From positions 1 to 41,255 of the forward strand of contig CAZETS010000049.1 of NCBI GenBank assembly GCA_964515335.1: DNA of 41,255 bases. Direction: 5' to 3'. How positions within the stretch are numbered: the stretch's first letter is position 1; each line of letters starts with the position of its first letter. The notes under the pieces are model-generated. The model made no database searches and was not told the origin of the DNA. It was given only the letters and a program-made list of their open reading frames with translations. The position numbers and the translations under genes were made by a program. Positions 7,406 to 14,978 of this stretch are shown in pieces. This DNA is from TMED88 sp964515335 (GTDB taxonomy: Bacteria > Myxococcota_A > UBA9160 > UBA4427).

Positions 7406-8164
7406 ATGGACCTCGGACTCGAAGGACGCAAGGCACTCGTCACCGCGGGCAGCCGCGGCATCGGACTCGCGATCGCCCAGACGCTGGCCGACCAGGGTTG
7501 TGACGTCGCCATCTGTGCACGCGGCGAGGAGGGGCTCGAGACGGCCCGCAAGGACCTCGAGGCGCGCGGCGCGAAGGTGTTCACGAAGGCTCTCGACGTG
7601 GCCGAAGGCGACGCCGTCTCGGCTTTCGTCGAGGAAGCGGCCGCCGACCTCGGCGGTCTCGACGTCTTCGTCAGCAACGCGAGCGCGGGCGGCGGCCCCG
7701 GACTGCCCGCCTGGCAGCACACCTTCGAAGTCGACGTGATGGGAGCGGTCCGCGGCATCAAGGCCGCCACGCCGCTCCTCGCGGCGTCCGACGCCGGATC
7801 GGTCGTGGTCATCGGCTCGACGGCGGCGCTGGAGTTCCTCGGCATGCCGCAGGCCTACAACGCCATGAAGGCGGCGCTGATCAGCCACGCCTCCGACATG
7901 TCGCAAACGCTCGCGCCGCAGGGCATCCGCGTGAACGTCGTCTCCCCCGGCCCGATCTACTTCGAGGGCGGCAACTGGGAGATGATCAAGCAGGCCATGC
8001 CGGCCGTCTACGAGAACGCCCTCGCGCAGTGCGCGATCGGTCGCATGGGCACGCCCGAGGAGGTGGCGCGCGCGGTCGTCTTCCTGGCGAGCCCCGCCGC
8101 GAGCCTGGTCACCGGCGCCAACCTCGTGGTCGACGGCGGATTCACGAAGCGCTCGGCGTTCTGA
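7406..8164 (+). CDS. Short-chain dehydrogenase/reductase (SDR)
   Basis: A 252-aa classical SDR. The NAD(P)-binding TAGSRGIG motif is at residues 14-21, NASAG replaces the usual NNAG, and the catalytic residues are S138 and Y151-x-x-x-K155 (YNAMK). The C-terminus carries VVDGGF. The start at 7406 is favoured by AAGGAG about ten bases upstream, although the frame stays open to 7124. It likely oxidises or reduces a hydroxyl/keto pair on the substrate handled by this operon. FabG-like enzymes are the nearest common relatives, but substrate cannot be assigned. It sits 43 bp upstream of the Rieske oxygenase. Confidence 0.93.
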   Translation: MDLGLEGRKALVTAGSRGIGLAIAQTLADQGCDVAICARGEEGLETARKDLEARGAKVFTKALDVAEGDAVSAFVEEAAADLGGLDVFVSNASAGGGPGLPAWQHTFEVDVMGAVRGIKAATPLLAASDAGSVVVIGSTAALEFLGMPQAYNAMKAALISHASDMSQTLAPQGIRVNVVSPGPIYFEGGNWEMIKQAMPAVYENALAQCAIGRMGTPEEVARAVVFLASPAASLVTGANLVVDGGFTKRSAF

Positions 8165-8207
8165 GCAGTCGCCCAGCAAGCACGTCACGAACCACGAGGA
8201 GGTCGCC

Positions 8208-9599
8208 ATGTCCGCCGAGACCGCCGCTCCGGGCCTGCGCATCACACCCCCGGCCCCGGCTCCGCCCGGCGAGGGCCCCCGCTCGACCGGCATCTCGTAC
8301 CAGGCCCTGCTCGACACGGACACGCGTGACGTGCCCGAGGTGCTGCGACGGCAGTCGGCGCGGGACCTGCCCGTCGTGCGGGTTCCGATCGAGCGCTACA
8401 CCTCGCGCGAGTTCCACGACCTCGAGGTCGAGAAGCTCTGGAAGCGCGTCTGGCAGTTCGCGTGCCGCGAGGAGGAGATCCCGGAGCCGGGCGATCACAC
8501 CGTCTACGAGATCGCCGACACGAGCGTGCTGATCGTGCGGGGAGAAGACCGGCGCATCCGGGCCTTCGCGAACACCTGCCTGCACCGCGGACGCGCCCTG
8601 AAGGACCGGCCGGGTCGCAGCAGCGAGCTGCGCTGTCCGTTCCACGCGTGGGAGTGGAACCTCGACGGCACCCTCGAGGCCGTCCCCTGCCGCTGGGACT
8701 TCCCACACGTCGAGCGCGACGACTTCAAGCTGCCCGAGTACCGGACCGCCCGCTGGGGCGGCTTCGTGTTCGTCAGCCTCGAACAGGACGGCGAGCCCTT
8801 CGAAGAGTTCATCGGCGACCTCCCCAGCCACTTCGAGCGCTGGCCGCTCGAGGATCGCTACAAGGAGGCCCACGTCGCGCACCTGATGCGCTGCAACTGG
8901 AAGGCCGCCCAGGAGGCCTTCATGGAGGCCTATCACGTGATCGCCACGCACCCGCAGATCCTCGCGGGCATCGGCGACGCCAACTCGCAGTACGACGCCT
9001 GGGACACCTACTCGCGCGCCATGACGGCCAACATGACGCCGAGCCCGCACCTCGACCGCGAGCCCTCCGAGCAGGAGATGCTGGAGTCGATCGTGACCAC
9101 CAGCATCGACGCCGAGCCGGCGTTCCGCGTGCCCGAGGGCATGACGGCCCGGCAGCTCTTCGCCCAGATGGCGCGCATGCAGCTGCAGGCGACCGTGCCG
9201 TCGGCCACGCTCCTGACCGACGCGGAGATGAACGACTCCTTCTACTACTCGCTCTTCCCCAACATGCATCCCTGGGGCGCCTACAACCGCATCACGTACC
9301 GCTTCCGGCCAAACGGCAACGATCCGGACACGTCCATCATGGAGGTGATCTACCTCGCGCCGTTCCGCGGCAAGCGGCCGCCGCCGGCCGAGATCCACTG
9401 GCTCGACTACGACGAACCGTGGACCGACGCGCCCGAGCTCGGCCCCCTCGCCAAGGTTTTCGCCCAGGACACCTTCAACCTGCCCCAGGTGCAAAGCGGC
9501 CTGAAGAGTGCCGCCCACTCCCACGTCACCTTCGCGCGCTACCAGGAGACGAAGATCCGGCACTTCCACACCCTGCTCGAGAGGTACCTCGCCGCATGA
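8208..9599 (+). CDS. Rieske non-heme iron oxygenase, alpha (catalytic) subunit
   Basis: A 463-aa ring-hydroxylating-type oxygenase. The Rieske [2Fe-2S] ligands are C124-x-H126 and C143-x-x-H146 (CLHRGRAL, CPFHAWEW). The mononuclear Fe(II) site has H243 and H248 in EAYHVIATHP; the third, acidic ligand should lie further C-terminal. No beta subunit is nearby, so it is probably an alpha-only enzyme of the group that includes phthalate, carnitine or 3-ketosteroid oxygenases. GAGGAGG lies five bases before the ATG. Its stop overlaps the ferredoxin start, strongly suggesting the ferredoxin is its electron donor. No reductase is encoded in the operon. Confidence 0.95.
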   Translation: MSAETAAPGLRITPPAPAPPGEGPRSTGISYQALLDTDTRDVPEVLRRQSARDLPVVRVPIERYTSREFHDLEVEKLWKRVWQFACREEEIPEPGDHTVYEIADTSVLIVRGEDRRIRAFANTCLHRGRALKDRPGRSSELRCPFHAWEWNLDGTLEAVPCRWDFPHVERDDFKLPEYRTARWGGFVFVSLEQDGEPFEEFIGDLPSHFERWPLEDRYKEAHVAHLMRCNWKAAQEAFMEAYHVIATHPQILAGIGDANSQYDAWDTYSRAMTANMTPSPHLDREPSEQEMLESIVTTSIDAEPAFRVPEGMTARQLFAQMARMQLQATVPSATLLTDAEMNDSFYYSLFPNMHPWGAYNRITYRFRPNGNDPDTSIMEVIYLAPFRGKRPPPAEIHWLDYDEPWTDAPELGPLAKVFAQDTFNLPQVQSGLKSAAHSHVTFARYQETKIRHFHTLLERYLAA

Positions 9600-9847
9600 C
9601 GGGACCGCCGGTGGCGATCACGATCGACCGCGTGGCGTGCCGCGGCGCCGGCGCCTGCGTGCGGAGGGCCCCGCGAACCTTCGCGCTCGACGCGGAGGGG
9701 AAGTCCCGCCTCGTCGAGCCGCCGAACGACGACGAGGACACGATCCGGGCCGCCGCCGGCGCGTGCCCCTACTTCGCGATCGAGCTGAGCGCGGCGCCCG
9801 CCGAGGGTCGTGCGTCCGACACTTCGAGCGGTATCGCGGCCGGCTGA
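9596..9847 (+). CDS. [3Fe-4S]-type ferredoxin
   Basis: An 83-aa acidic protein with the cysteine pattern CRGAGAC and a later CPYFAIEL, that is C-x5-C plus C-P. This is the pattern of short actinobacterial-type ferredoxins that hold a [3Fe-4S] cluster, or a [4Fe-4S] cluster with one non-Cys ligand. Such ferredoxins commonly feed P450s and some Rieske oxygenases. The ATG overlaps the Rieske stop (ATGA), making the oxygenase the first candidate partner; the divergent P450 is the second. The ORF is too small and overlapping to stand out in simple scans but is well supported by motif and context. Confidence 0.88.
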   Translation: MTGPPVAITIDRVACRGAGACVRRAPRTFALDAEGKSRLVEPPNDDEDTIRAAAGACPYFAIELSAAPAEGRASDTSSGIAAG

Positions 9848-9988
9848 GTCGGCGGAAGGATCGGGTCGCGACGCGCGGCCTGCCGGGAAGCGATGCGCGC
9901 GAGGCGTTTCGCCCCAGGTCGTGGCACGGCCTTCGGAGCGATGGCAACCTCGACCGGGTCGTGCTCGTCGCGTCGAAGGAGGAGCGCC

Positions 9989-10579
9989 TTGTCCGACCTC
10001 GTCCCCCTCGAACTCGACGACACACTCTGGGAGCGCGTCTTCGTCGTCTCGCCCCTGGTCCTGGTGTGCACCCGCGAGCCGAACGGCCAGGCCGACATTG
10101 CACCGAAGCACCGCGTCGTCGAGCTGCCGGGACACTTCGGCTTCGTCTGCCGTTCCGAACACGCCACCTGGCGCAACGCGCTTCGCGAGCGCGCCTTTAC
10201 GGTGAGCTGGCCGAGCCCGCATCAGATCGTGCAGGCGGCGGCCGCCGCCAGCCCCCGCTGCCAGGACGGCGAGAAGAAGACGCTGCGCGCGCTGCCCACG
10301 GTGGACGCCGAGAGCGTCGAGGGAGTGCTGGTCGACGGCTGCCCGTTCCACCTCGAGTGCCGGGTCGAGCGCGTCATCGACGACCTCGGCAGCGACGGCA
10401 TCGTGATCGGGCGCATCGTGGCAGCCCACGCCGATCGGCACGCCCTGCGCGGCGAGCTCGCCGGCGACGGCCGGCTCGTCCACGACCACCCCCTGCTCGC
10501 GTATCTGCACCCAAGCCAGTTCGCGCTGATCGATCACAGCACCGGCTTCCCGTTCCCCAAGGACTTCCACCGGGACTGA
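9989..10579 (+). CDS. Flavin-reductase-like (FMN-binding split-barrel) protein
   Basis: A 196-aa protein read from a TTG start at 9989, chosen because AAGGAGGAG (9976-9984) precedes it by four bases; upstream in-frame ATG codons give an Arg/Ser-rich tail that is not protein-like. The body resembles the flavin reductase-like/DIM6-NTAB family: LVLVCTREPNGQADIAP, then a conserved segment HATWRNALRERAFTVSWPSP and a later strand CRVERVIDD. Members bind FMN and act as flavin reductases, flavoprotein oxygenases or coenzyme A-linked flavoproteins. It lies 141 bp after the ferredoxin gene, so it may be in the same transcript. Supplying reducing equivalents to the oxygenases is possible but unproven. 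Confidence 0.75.
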   Translation: MSDLVPLELDDTLWERVFVVSPLVLVCTREPNGQADIAPKHRVVELPGHFGFVCRSEHATWRNALRERAFTVSWPSPHQIVQAAAAASPRCQDGEKKTLRALPTVDAESVEGVLVDGCPFHLECRVERVIDDLGSDGIVIGRIVAAHADRHALRGELAGDGRLVHDHPLLAYLHPSQFALIDHSTGFPFPKDFHRD

Positions 10580-10703
10580 GGGGCCCGAACCGGGGCACCG
10601 GAACTGCCGCCCCGGAGCCGGGGCAAGGGAACCCGGGGGCGGCGGCGGCCCTGGCACCACTCCGGGGCTGCGACATACTCGCCGCTCCTCCGGAGGATCA
10701 AGG

Positions 10704-11264
10704 ATGACCGACGACCTGTCGCTCTTCGGACCGCTCGCCGCGCTCGTCGGCACCTGGGAGGGCGAGCGGGGCGCCGACGCATCCCCCGCACCCGATCGAA
10801 GCATCGGCAAGAACGCCTACCGGGAGCGGCTCGTCCTCGAGCCGATGGACCCCGTCGACAACCACGAGCAGATCCTCCAGGCGTTGCGGTACAGCACCAC
10901 CGCCTGGCGAATCGGCGAGGCCGACCCCTTCCACGAAGAGCTCGGCTACTGGCTCTGGGATGCCGAGCGGCAGCAGGTGATGCGGGCCTTCCAGGTGCCC
11001 CGCGGTGTGTCGATCCTGGCCGGAGGCACCGTCGCGCCCGACGCGGCGGGGTTCGCCCTCGCCGCCGAGTTGGGATCGGCGACGTACGGCATCTGCTCGA
11101 ACCAGTTCCTCGACGCCGAGTTCCGCACCGTCCGCTACGAGCTGACGGTCCGCGTGCTCGGGCCGTCCTCCTTCTCGTACGAGGAGGACACCCAGATGCG
11201 CGTGCGCGGCCAGGACGCCCTCTTCCACCACATCGACTCGAACACGCTCTCGCGGGTCGGCTGA
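10704..11264 (+). CDS. Nitrobindin-like / FABP-fold heme-binding protein
   Basis: A 186-aa protein beginning LAALVGTWEGERGAD, the N-terminal G-x-W-x-G signature of the nitrobindin/THAP4-C family. A conserved aromatic strand follows (ELGYWLWDAERQQVMRAF), and the C-terminus is of the fatty-acid-binding-protein beta-barrel type. Family members bind heme b and isomerise peroxynitrite; many bacterial homologues are uncharacterised. GGAGG lies seven bases before the ATG. Just upstream, ATACTCGCC (10675-10683) resembles a -10 element seen elsewhere in the window. Cytosolic; no signal peptide. Confidence 0.75.
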   Translation: MTDDLSLFGPLAALVGTWEGERGADASPAPDRSIGKNAYRERLVLEPMDPVDNHEQILQALRYSTTAWRIGEADPFHEELGYWLWDAERQQVMRAFQVPRGVSILAGGTVAPDAAGFALAAELGSATYGICSNQFLDAEFRTVRYELTVRVLGPSSFSYEEDTQMRVRGQDALFHHIDSNTLSRVG

Positions 11265-11369
11265 CGGATCGGCCAAAGGCCCCCTACCCTCCCCGCCGCG
11301 GTCTCCGACGAGACCTCGCGACCCCGACTCCCAGCCCCCCAGGCGGAAGAGCGCCCGAATACAGCCGCC

Positions 11370-12782
11370 ATGGTCTTCAGCACGCCGCTCTTCATCTTCG
11401 GCTTCCTGCCGGCCGTGCTCGCGGTCTACTTCCTGGTTCCGCCGCGCTTTCGCAACAACGTCGCGCTGGCGTTCAGCTTCTTCTTCTACGCCTGGGGGGC
11501 GCCCCAGTTCGTCGCCGTGGTCGTCGCCTCGTGTTTCTTCGACTGGACGATGACCAACCGGATGCACGCCGCATCCGATCCGCGCACCAAGAAGCGCTAC
11601 CTGCAGGCCGTCGTCGCGCAGAATCTGCTGCTGCTCGGTTGGTTCAAGTACATCGACTTCTCGATCGCCGGCGCCAACTCGGTCCTGTCGATGCTGGGCG
11701 TCGAACCGATGCCGCTCTTGAACGTCGCCCTGCCGATCGGCATCTCGTTCATCACCTTCGAGAAGATCACCTACGTGGTGGACGTGTATCGCGAAGAGGG
11801 GCATCCGGCGCCGAGCGTCCTCACCTACCTGCTCTACGTCCACTACTTCCCGCAGCTGATCGCCGGCCCGATCATCAAGTACCACGACATCGAGGAGCAG
11901 TTCTACCGGCGCGACTTCGGTCTCGACAACGTCGTGATCGGCCTGTCGCGCTTCTCGGTCGGCCTCGCCAAGAAGGTTCTGCTCGCGGACACCCTCGGCG
12001 CCACGGCCGATCGCGTATTCGCCCTGCCGCCCGAGCAGCTCGACCCCTTCACCGCGTGGCTCGGAATCGTCAGCTACACGCTCCAGATCTACTTCGACTT
12101 CTCCGGCTACTCCGACATGGCCATCGGCATGGCGCGCGCCATGGGGTTCCGCTTCCTCGAGAACTTCGACCAGCCGTACATCTCGCACAACATCACCGAG
12201 TTCTGGCGGCGCTGGCACATCTCGTTCGCCACCTGGATCCGCTCTTATCTCTACATCCCCCTCGGCGGCAACCGGAAGGGCGTCGCCCGGACCTACGTCA
12301 ACCTGTGGATCTGCTTCTTTCTCTCGGGGCTGTGGCACGGCGCCGCCTATACGTTCGTGCTCTGGGGCATCTATCAGGGAACCTTGCTCGTCATCGAGCG
12401 GCTGTTCTGGCTGGATGTCCAGAAGCGCCTGCCCGGCTGGATCAACATCGCGACGCAGTTCTTTTTGACGATGATCGGCTGGGTGATCTTCCGCTCGGAG
12501 ACACTCGATCAGGTCGGCTGGTACATGGGCGCACTCTTCCGCGACGCCGCCACGCTGGCGTCCGGCGTCGAGCTCGACCTCGAGGTGGGGCTGCACGTGG
12601 CCCTCGGCCTGCTGCTCTCGTTCGCCCCGGCCTTCCCCGGCTTCGACCGGGTGGTCGCGTGGTACTCCGGCCTCCGCTACCGCGACGAGCTCGCCACCGC
12701 GTTCTCGATCCTGATCTTCGCGCTCTCCGTCGGCCGGATCGCCGGCGCCACCTTCAGCCCCTTCCTCTATTTCCGGTTCTGA
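11370..12782 (+). CDS. MBOAT-family O-acyltransferase (AlgI-like)
   Basis: A 470-aa polytopic inner-membrane protein with about ten or more hydrophobic segments. The family motifs are clear: the FFFYAWG segment near residue 35, the NITEFWRRWHISF block near 275, and the putative catalytic His323 in SGLWHGAAYTFVLWG. AlgI/PatA-type MBOATs take acyl groups from the cytoplasm and hand them to a periplasmic SGNH/AlgJ-like partner for polysaccharide O-acetylation. The next gene, one base after this stop, is such a partner. No polymer synthesis genes are nearby, so the acceptor is unknown. The ribosome site is weak. Confidence 0.95.
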   Translation: MVFSTPLFIFGFLPAVLAVYFLVPPRFRNNVALAFSFFFYAWGAPQFVAVVVASCFFDWTMTNRMHAASDPRTKKRYLQAVVAQNLLLLGWFKYIDFSIAGANSVLSMLGVEPMPLLNVALPIGISFITFEKITYVVDVYREEGHPAPSVLTYLLYVHYFPQLIAGPIIKYHDIEEQFYRRDFGLDNVVIGLSRFSVGLAKKVLLADTLGATADRVFALPPEQLDPFTAWLGIVSYTLQIYFDFSGYSDMAIGMARAMGFRFLENFDQPYISHNITEFWRRWHISFATWIRSYLYIPLGGNRKGVARTYVNLWICFFLSGLWHGAAYTFVLWGIYQGTLLVIERLFWLDVQKRLPGWINIATQFFLTMIGWVIFRSETLDQVGWYMGALFRDAATLASGVELDLEVGLHVALGLLLSFAPAFPGFDRVVAWYSGLRYRDELATAFSILIFALSVGRIAGATFSPFLYFRF

Positions 12783-12783
12783 G

Positions 12784-13977
12784 ATGCTGATCCGACGCGA
12801 AAGAGTCAGCCGCACGCTGGTCCACAAGGCCCTGATCGCCCTGGGCTTCCTGATGCTGTACTGGCCCGCCGTCACGACCAATCTCTTCGGCGACGGGCTG
12901 GCGGGCTACGAGCCGAGCTCGCCGGCACCGGAGACGAGCGTGCGGAGCTGGCTCGACGGCGACTTCCAGAAGGCCGCCGACAAGTGGTGGCGCGAACGAT
13001 TCGGGATGCGCTTCTTCTTCGTCAAACTCGACAACCAGCTCGACTACTGGCTCTACGACCGCACCTGGGAGGGAACGAGCTCGCTCATCATCGGAGACGG
13101 CGACTGGTTCTATCAGCGCTTCGACGTGGACGCCTACTGCATGACGCAGGAGCCCAGCGACGAGCAGGCGGTGCGCGAGGGACTTGCCGCGGTGCGCGCC
13201 TTCCAGGACGCGATGGACGAGCGCGGCGTGCCCTTCGTGTTCCTGCTGACGCCGGGCAAGGCCGCCGTCTACCCCGGCCCGGTGCCCGACTCGTACTGCG
13301 CGCCCCACGATTCGCCGGGCCACGACTACGACGTGTATCGCCCGCTCCTCGACGAGTACGGGCTGCGCTACGTCGACGGGCTCGAGCTGATCGAGGCCGC
13401 CAAGCCGGATTGGCCCGAGATCACGCTCTTCGCCCGGGGCGGCGCGCACTGGAACGAACTCGGCGCCCTGCCCGCCGCCCGGGCGGTCCTCGAGGCGGCC
13501 CGCCCCCTCAGCACGAAGACGATCCCGCCGCTTCGACTGCTCGACGTGAGCATCGACCACGAGCCCGACCGGCACGATCGCGACCTCGTCGAGTTCCAGA
13601 ACCTGCTCTTCCCGGACACCGACTTCCCCGTCCCGCACCCCCGGATCTCGATGGACCGGCGGCCTGAAGGCGGCCTTCACGTCGCGCTCGTCGGGCAGAG
13701 CTTCCTCGAGCAGCTCGCCGCCCTCTACGCCCGTTCCGGCGGATTCGGCCGGGTCGACCACTACTGGTACTACGAGACGGGCGTGCGCGACTACCTGAGT
13801 GACGAGTGGACGCCGCATACACGCGAGACTGTCGACTGGGAGGGCGGCATCCTGGCCGCCGACGTCGTCGTCCTCGACCTGCAGATGATCGCGTTCGCGA
13901 GCACCCACGTCCGGCGCTTCGCCGAGGACGGCGTCGCTCATCTGGCCACCCACCCCCGGCCCACCACAGCGCGCTGA
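12784..13977 (+). CDS. AlgJ/AlgX-like SGNH-type acetyltransferase partner
   Basis: A 397-aa protein with one N-terminal hydrophobic helix (about residues 14-32) as anchor or uncleaved signal, so the body is periplasmic. The AlgX/AlgJ domain is marked by GDWFY-type segments near residue 100, a catalytic His222 in GAHWNELG, and S306 in GQSFLEQL, where GDSF is the usual form. These enzymes transfer acetyl groups received from the MBOAT protein to a glycan. Paired with the upstream MBOAT gene by a one-base gap. The D-to-Q change in the nucleophile block is unusual. The organism's glycan cannot be named. Confidence 0.82.
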   Translation: MLIRRERVSRTLVHKALIALGFLMLYWPAVTTNLFGDGLAGYEPSSPAPETSVRSWLDGDFQKAADKWWRERFGMRFFFVKLDNQLDYWLYDRTWEGTSSLIIGDGDWFYQRFDVDAYCMTQEPSDEQAVREGLAAVRAFQDAMDERGVPFVFLLTPGKAAVYPGPVPDSYCAPHDSPGHDYDVYRPLLDEYGLRYVDGLELIEAAKPDWPEITLFARGGAHWNELGALPAARAVLEAARPLSTKTIPPLRLLDVSIDHEPDRHDRDLVEFQNLLFPDTDFPVPHPRISMDRRPEGGLHVALVGQSFLEQLAALYARSGGFGRVDHYWYYETGVRDYLSDEWTPHTRETVDWEGGILAADVVVLDLQMIAFASTHVRRFAEDGVAHLATHPRPTTAR

Positions 13978-13978
13978 C

Positions 13979-13990
13979 GCTATGCTGGCC
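13979..13990 (+). promoter_or_regulatory. Putative promoter -10 element for the cyclase gene
   Basis: GCTATGCTGGCC follows the AlgJ-like stop directly and lies 43 bp before the cyclase ATG. The same 12-mer occurs at 22599-22610 before an acyl-CoA dehydrogenase gene, and a close relative precedes menB. TATGCT resembles a sigma-70 -10 hexamer; no clear -35 was seen. Confidence 0.4.
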
Positions 13991-14032
13991 GCCACTCCGC
14001 CACAGGCGGAGCCCCGAGACGGGAGCTGGCCG

Positions 14033-14968
14033 ATGAGCAATGCATGGACCCCGGCACGCATGCGCGACACCTTCGAGAAGGTCAAGAACTGGGGGCGCTG
14101 GGGCGCCGACGACGAGATGGGCGCCCTCAACCTCATCACGCCCGAGAAGCGCCGTCAGGGCGCGGCCGCGGTGATCGCCGGCGAGCCCGTGAGCTGTGCG
14201 CGCGAGCTGCCCGTCCACCCTTCGCCCGAGAACCCCAACCCGGCCCTGCACATGATGCTGGCAGCGGGCGACGACTGCGTGGTGCCGGGCTTCGACTTCG
14301 AATCGGTGATGGACTTCGTGGGCGTCGCGTTCCACGGCATGGCGACCTCGCACATCGACGCGCTCTGCCACGTCCTCGTCGACGGGCAGATGTACAACGG
14401 CTTCTCGAAGGACGAGATCAAGAGCACCGGCGCCCGGCGCGGCAGCATCATGTGCGCGCGCGACGGAATCTCGTCGCGGGGCGTGCTGCTCGACGTGCCT
14501 CGCGCCCTGTCGGTCGACTGGCTCGAGCCCGGTGACGCAATCACCGTCGAGCAACTCGAGCAGGCCGAGGCCGCGCAGCAGGTGCGCGTCGAGGAGGGCG
14601 ACATCCTGCTCGTCGGCACCGGTCGCGACGCGCGAAGAGCCGCGAAGGGGCCGTGGAGCCCGTTCGAGGTGGGGCTGGCCGGGCTGCACGCCGAGTGCGT
14701 TCCGTGGCTTCACGAGCGCGGCGTTGCGGTGCTCGGCAGCGACGGCGTCTCCGACCCTCTGCCCGGGCCGCGCATCGACGGCTGGGTGATGCCCGTCCAC
14801 CAGTGCGGGCTCGTCGCGATGGGCCTGCATCTGCTCGACAACCTCGAGCTCGCTGCGCTCGCCGAGGCCTGTGCGCGTCGCGGCCGTTGGGCGTTCCAGC
14901 TGACGATCGCACCGCTGCGTATCGACCGCGGCACGGGCTCGCCCGTCAACCCGATCGCCGTGCTCTGA
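14033..14968 (+). CDS. Cyclase-family metal-dependent hydrolase
   Basis: A 311-aa protein of the putative cyclase / kynurenine formamidase-like family. The metal-binding motif reads H101-GMATS-H107-I-D109-ALC-H113. The N-terminal NWGRWGADDEMGALNLIT block is typical of the larger bacterial members that are annotated as cyclases. These enzymes hydrolyse amide or lactone-like bonds using a bound divalent metal; substrates of this subgroup are mostly unknown. The ATG at 14033 is preferred over 13982 because GGGAG lies eight bases before it. It stops 10 bp before the RND pump gene. Confidence 0.88.
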   Translation: MSNAWTPARMRDTFEKVKNWGRWGADDEMGALNLITPEKRRQGAAAVIAGEPVSCARELPVHPSPENPNPALHMMLAAGDDCVVPGFDFESVMDFVGVAFHGMATSHIDALCHVLVDGQMYNGFSKDEIKSTGARRGSIMCARDGISSRGVLLDVPRALSVDWLEPGDAITVEQLEQAEAAQQVRVEEGDILLVGTGRDARRAAKGPWSPFEVGLAGLHAECVPWLHERGVAVLGSDGVSDPLPGPRIDGWVMPVHQCGLVAMGLHLLDNLELAALAEACARRGRWAFQLTIAPLRIDRGTGSPVNPIAVL

Positions 14969-14978
14969 GGGAACGACG

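Noticed and set aside
10612..10626. CCCCGG/CCGGGG hairpin after the flavin-reductase-like gene as a terminator
   Set aside because: Short stem with no T-run in a stretch so GC-rich that such stems are expected by chance.
10671..10691. Sigma-54 promoter before the nitrobindin-like gene (TGGCAC upstream)
   Set aside because: The GG to GC spacing is wrong for a -24/-12 promoter.
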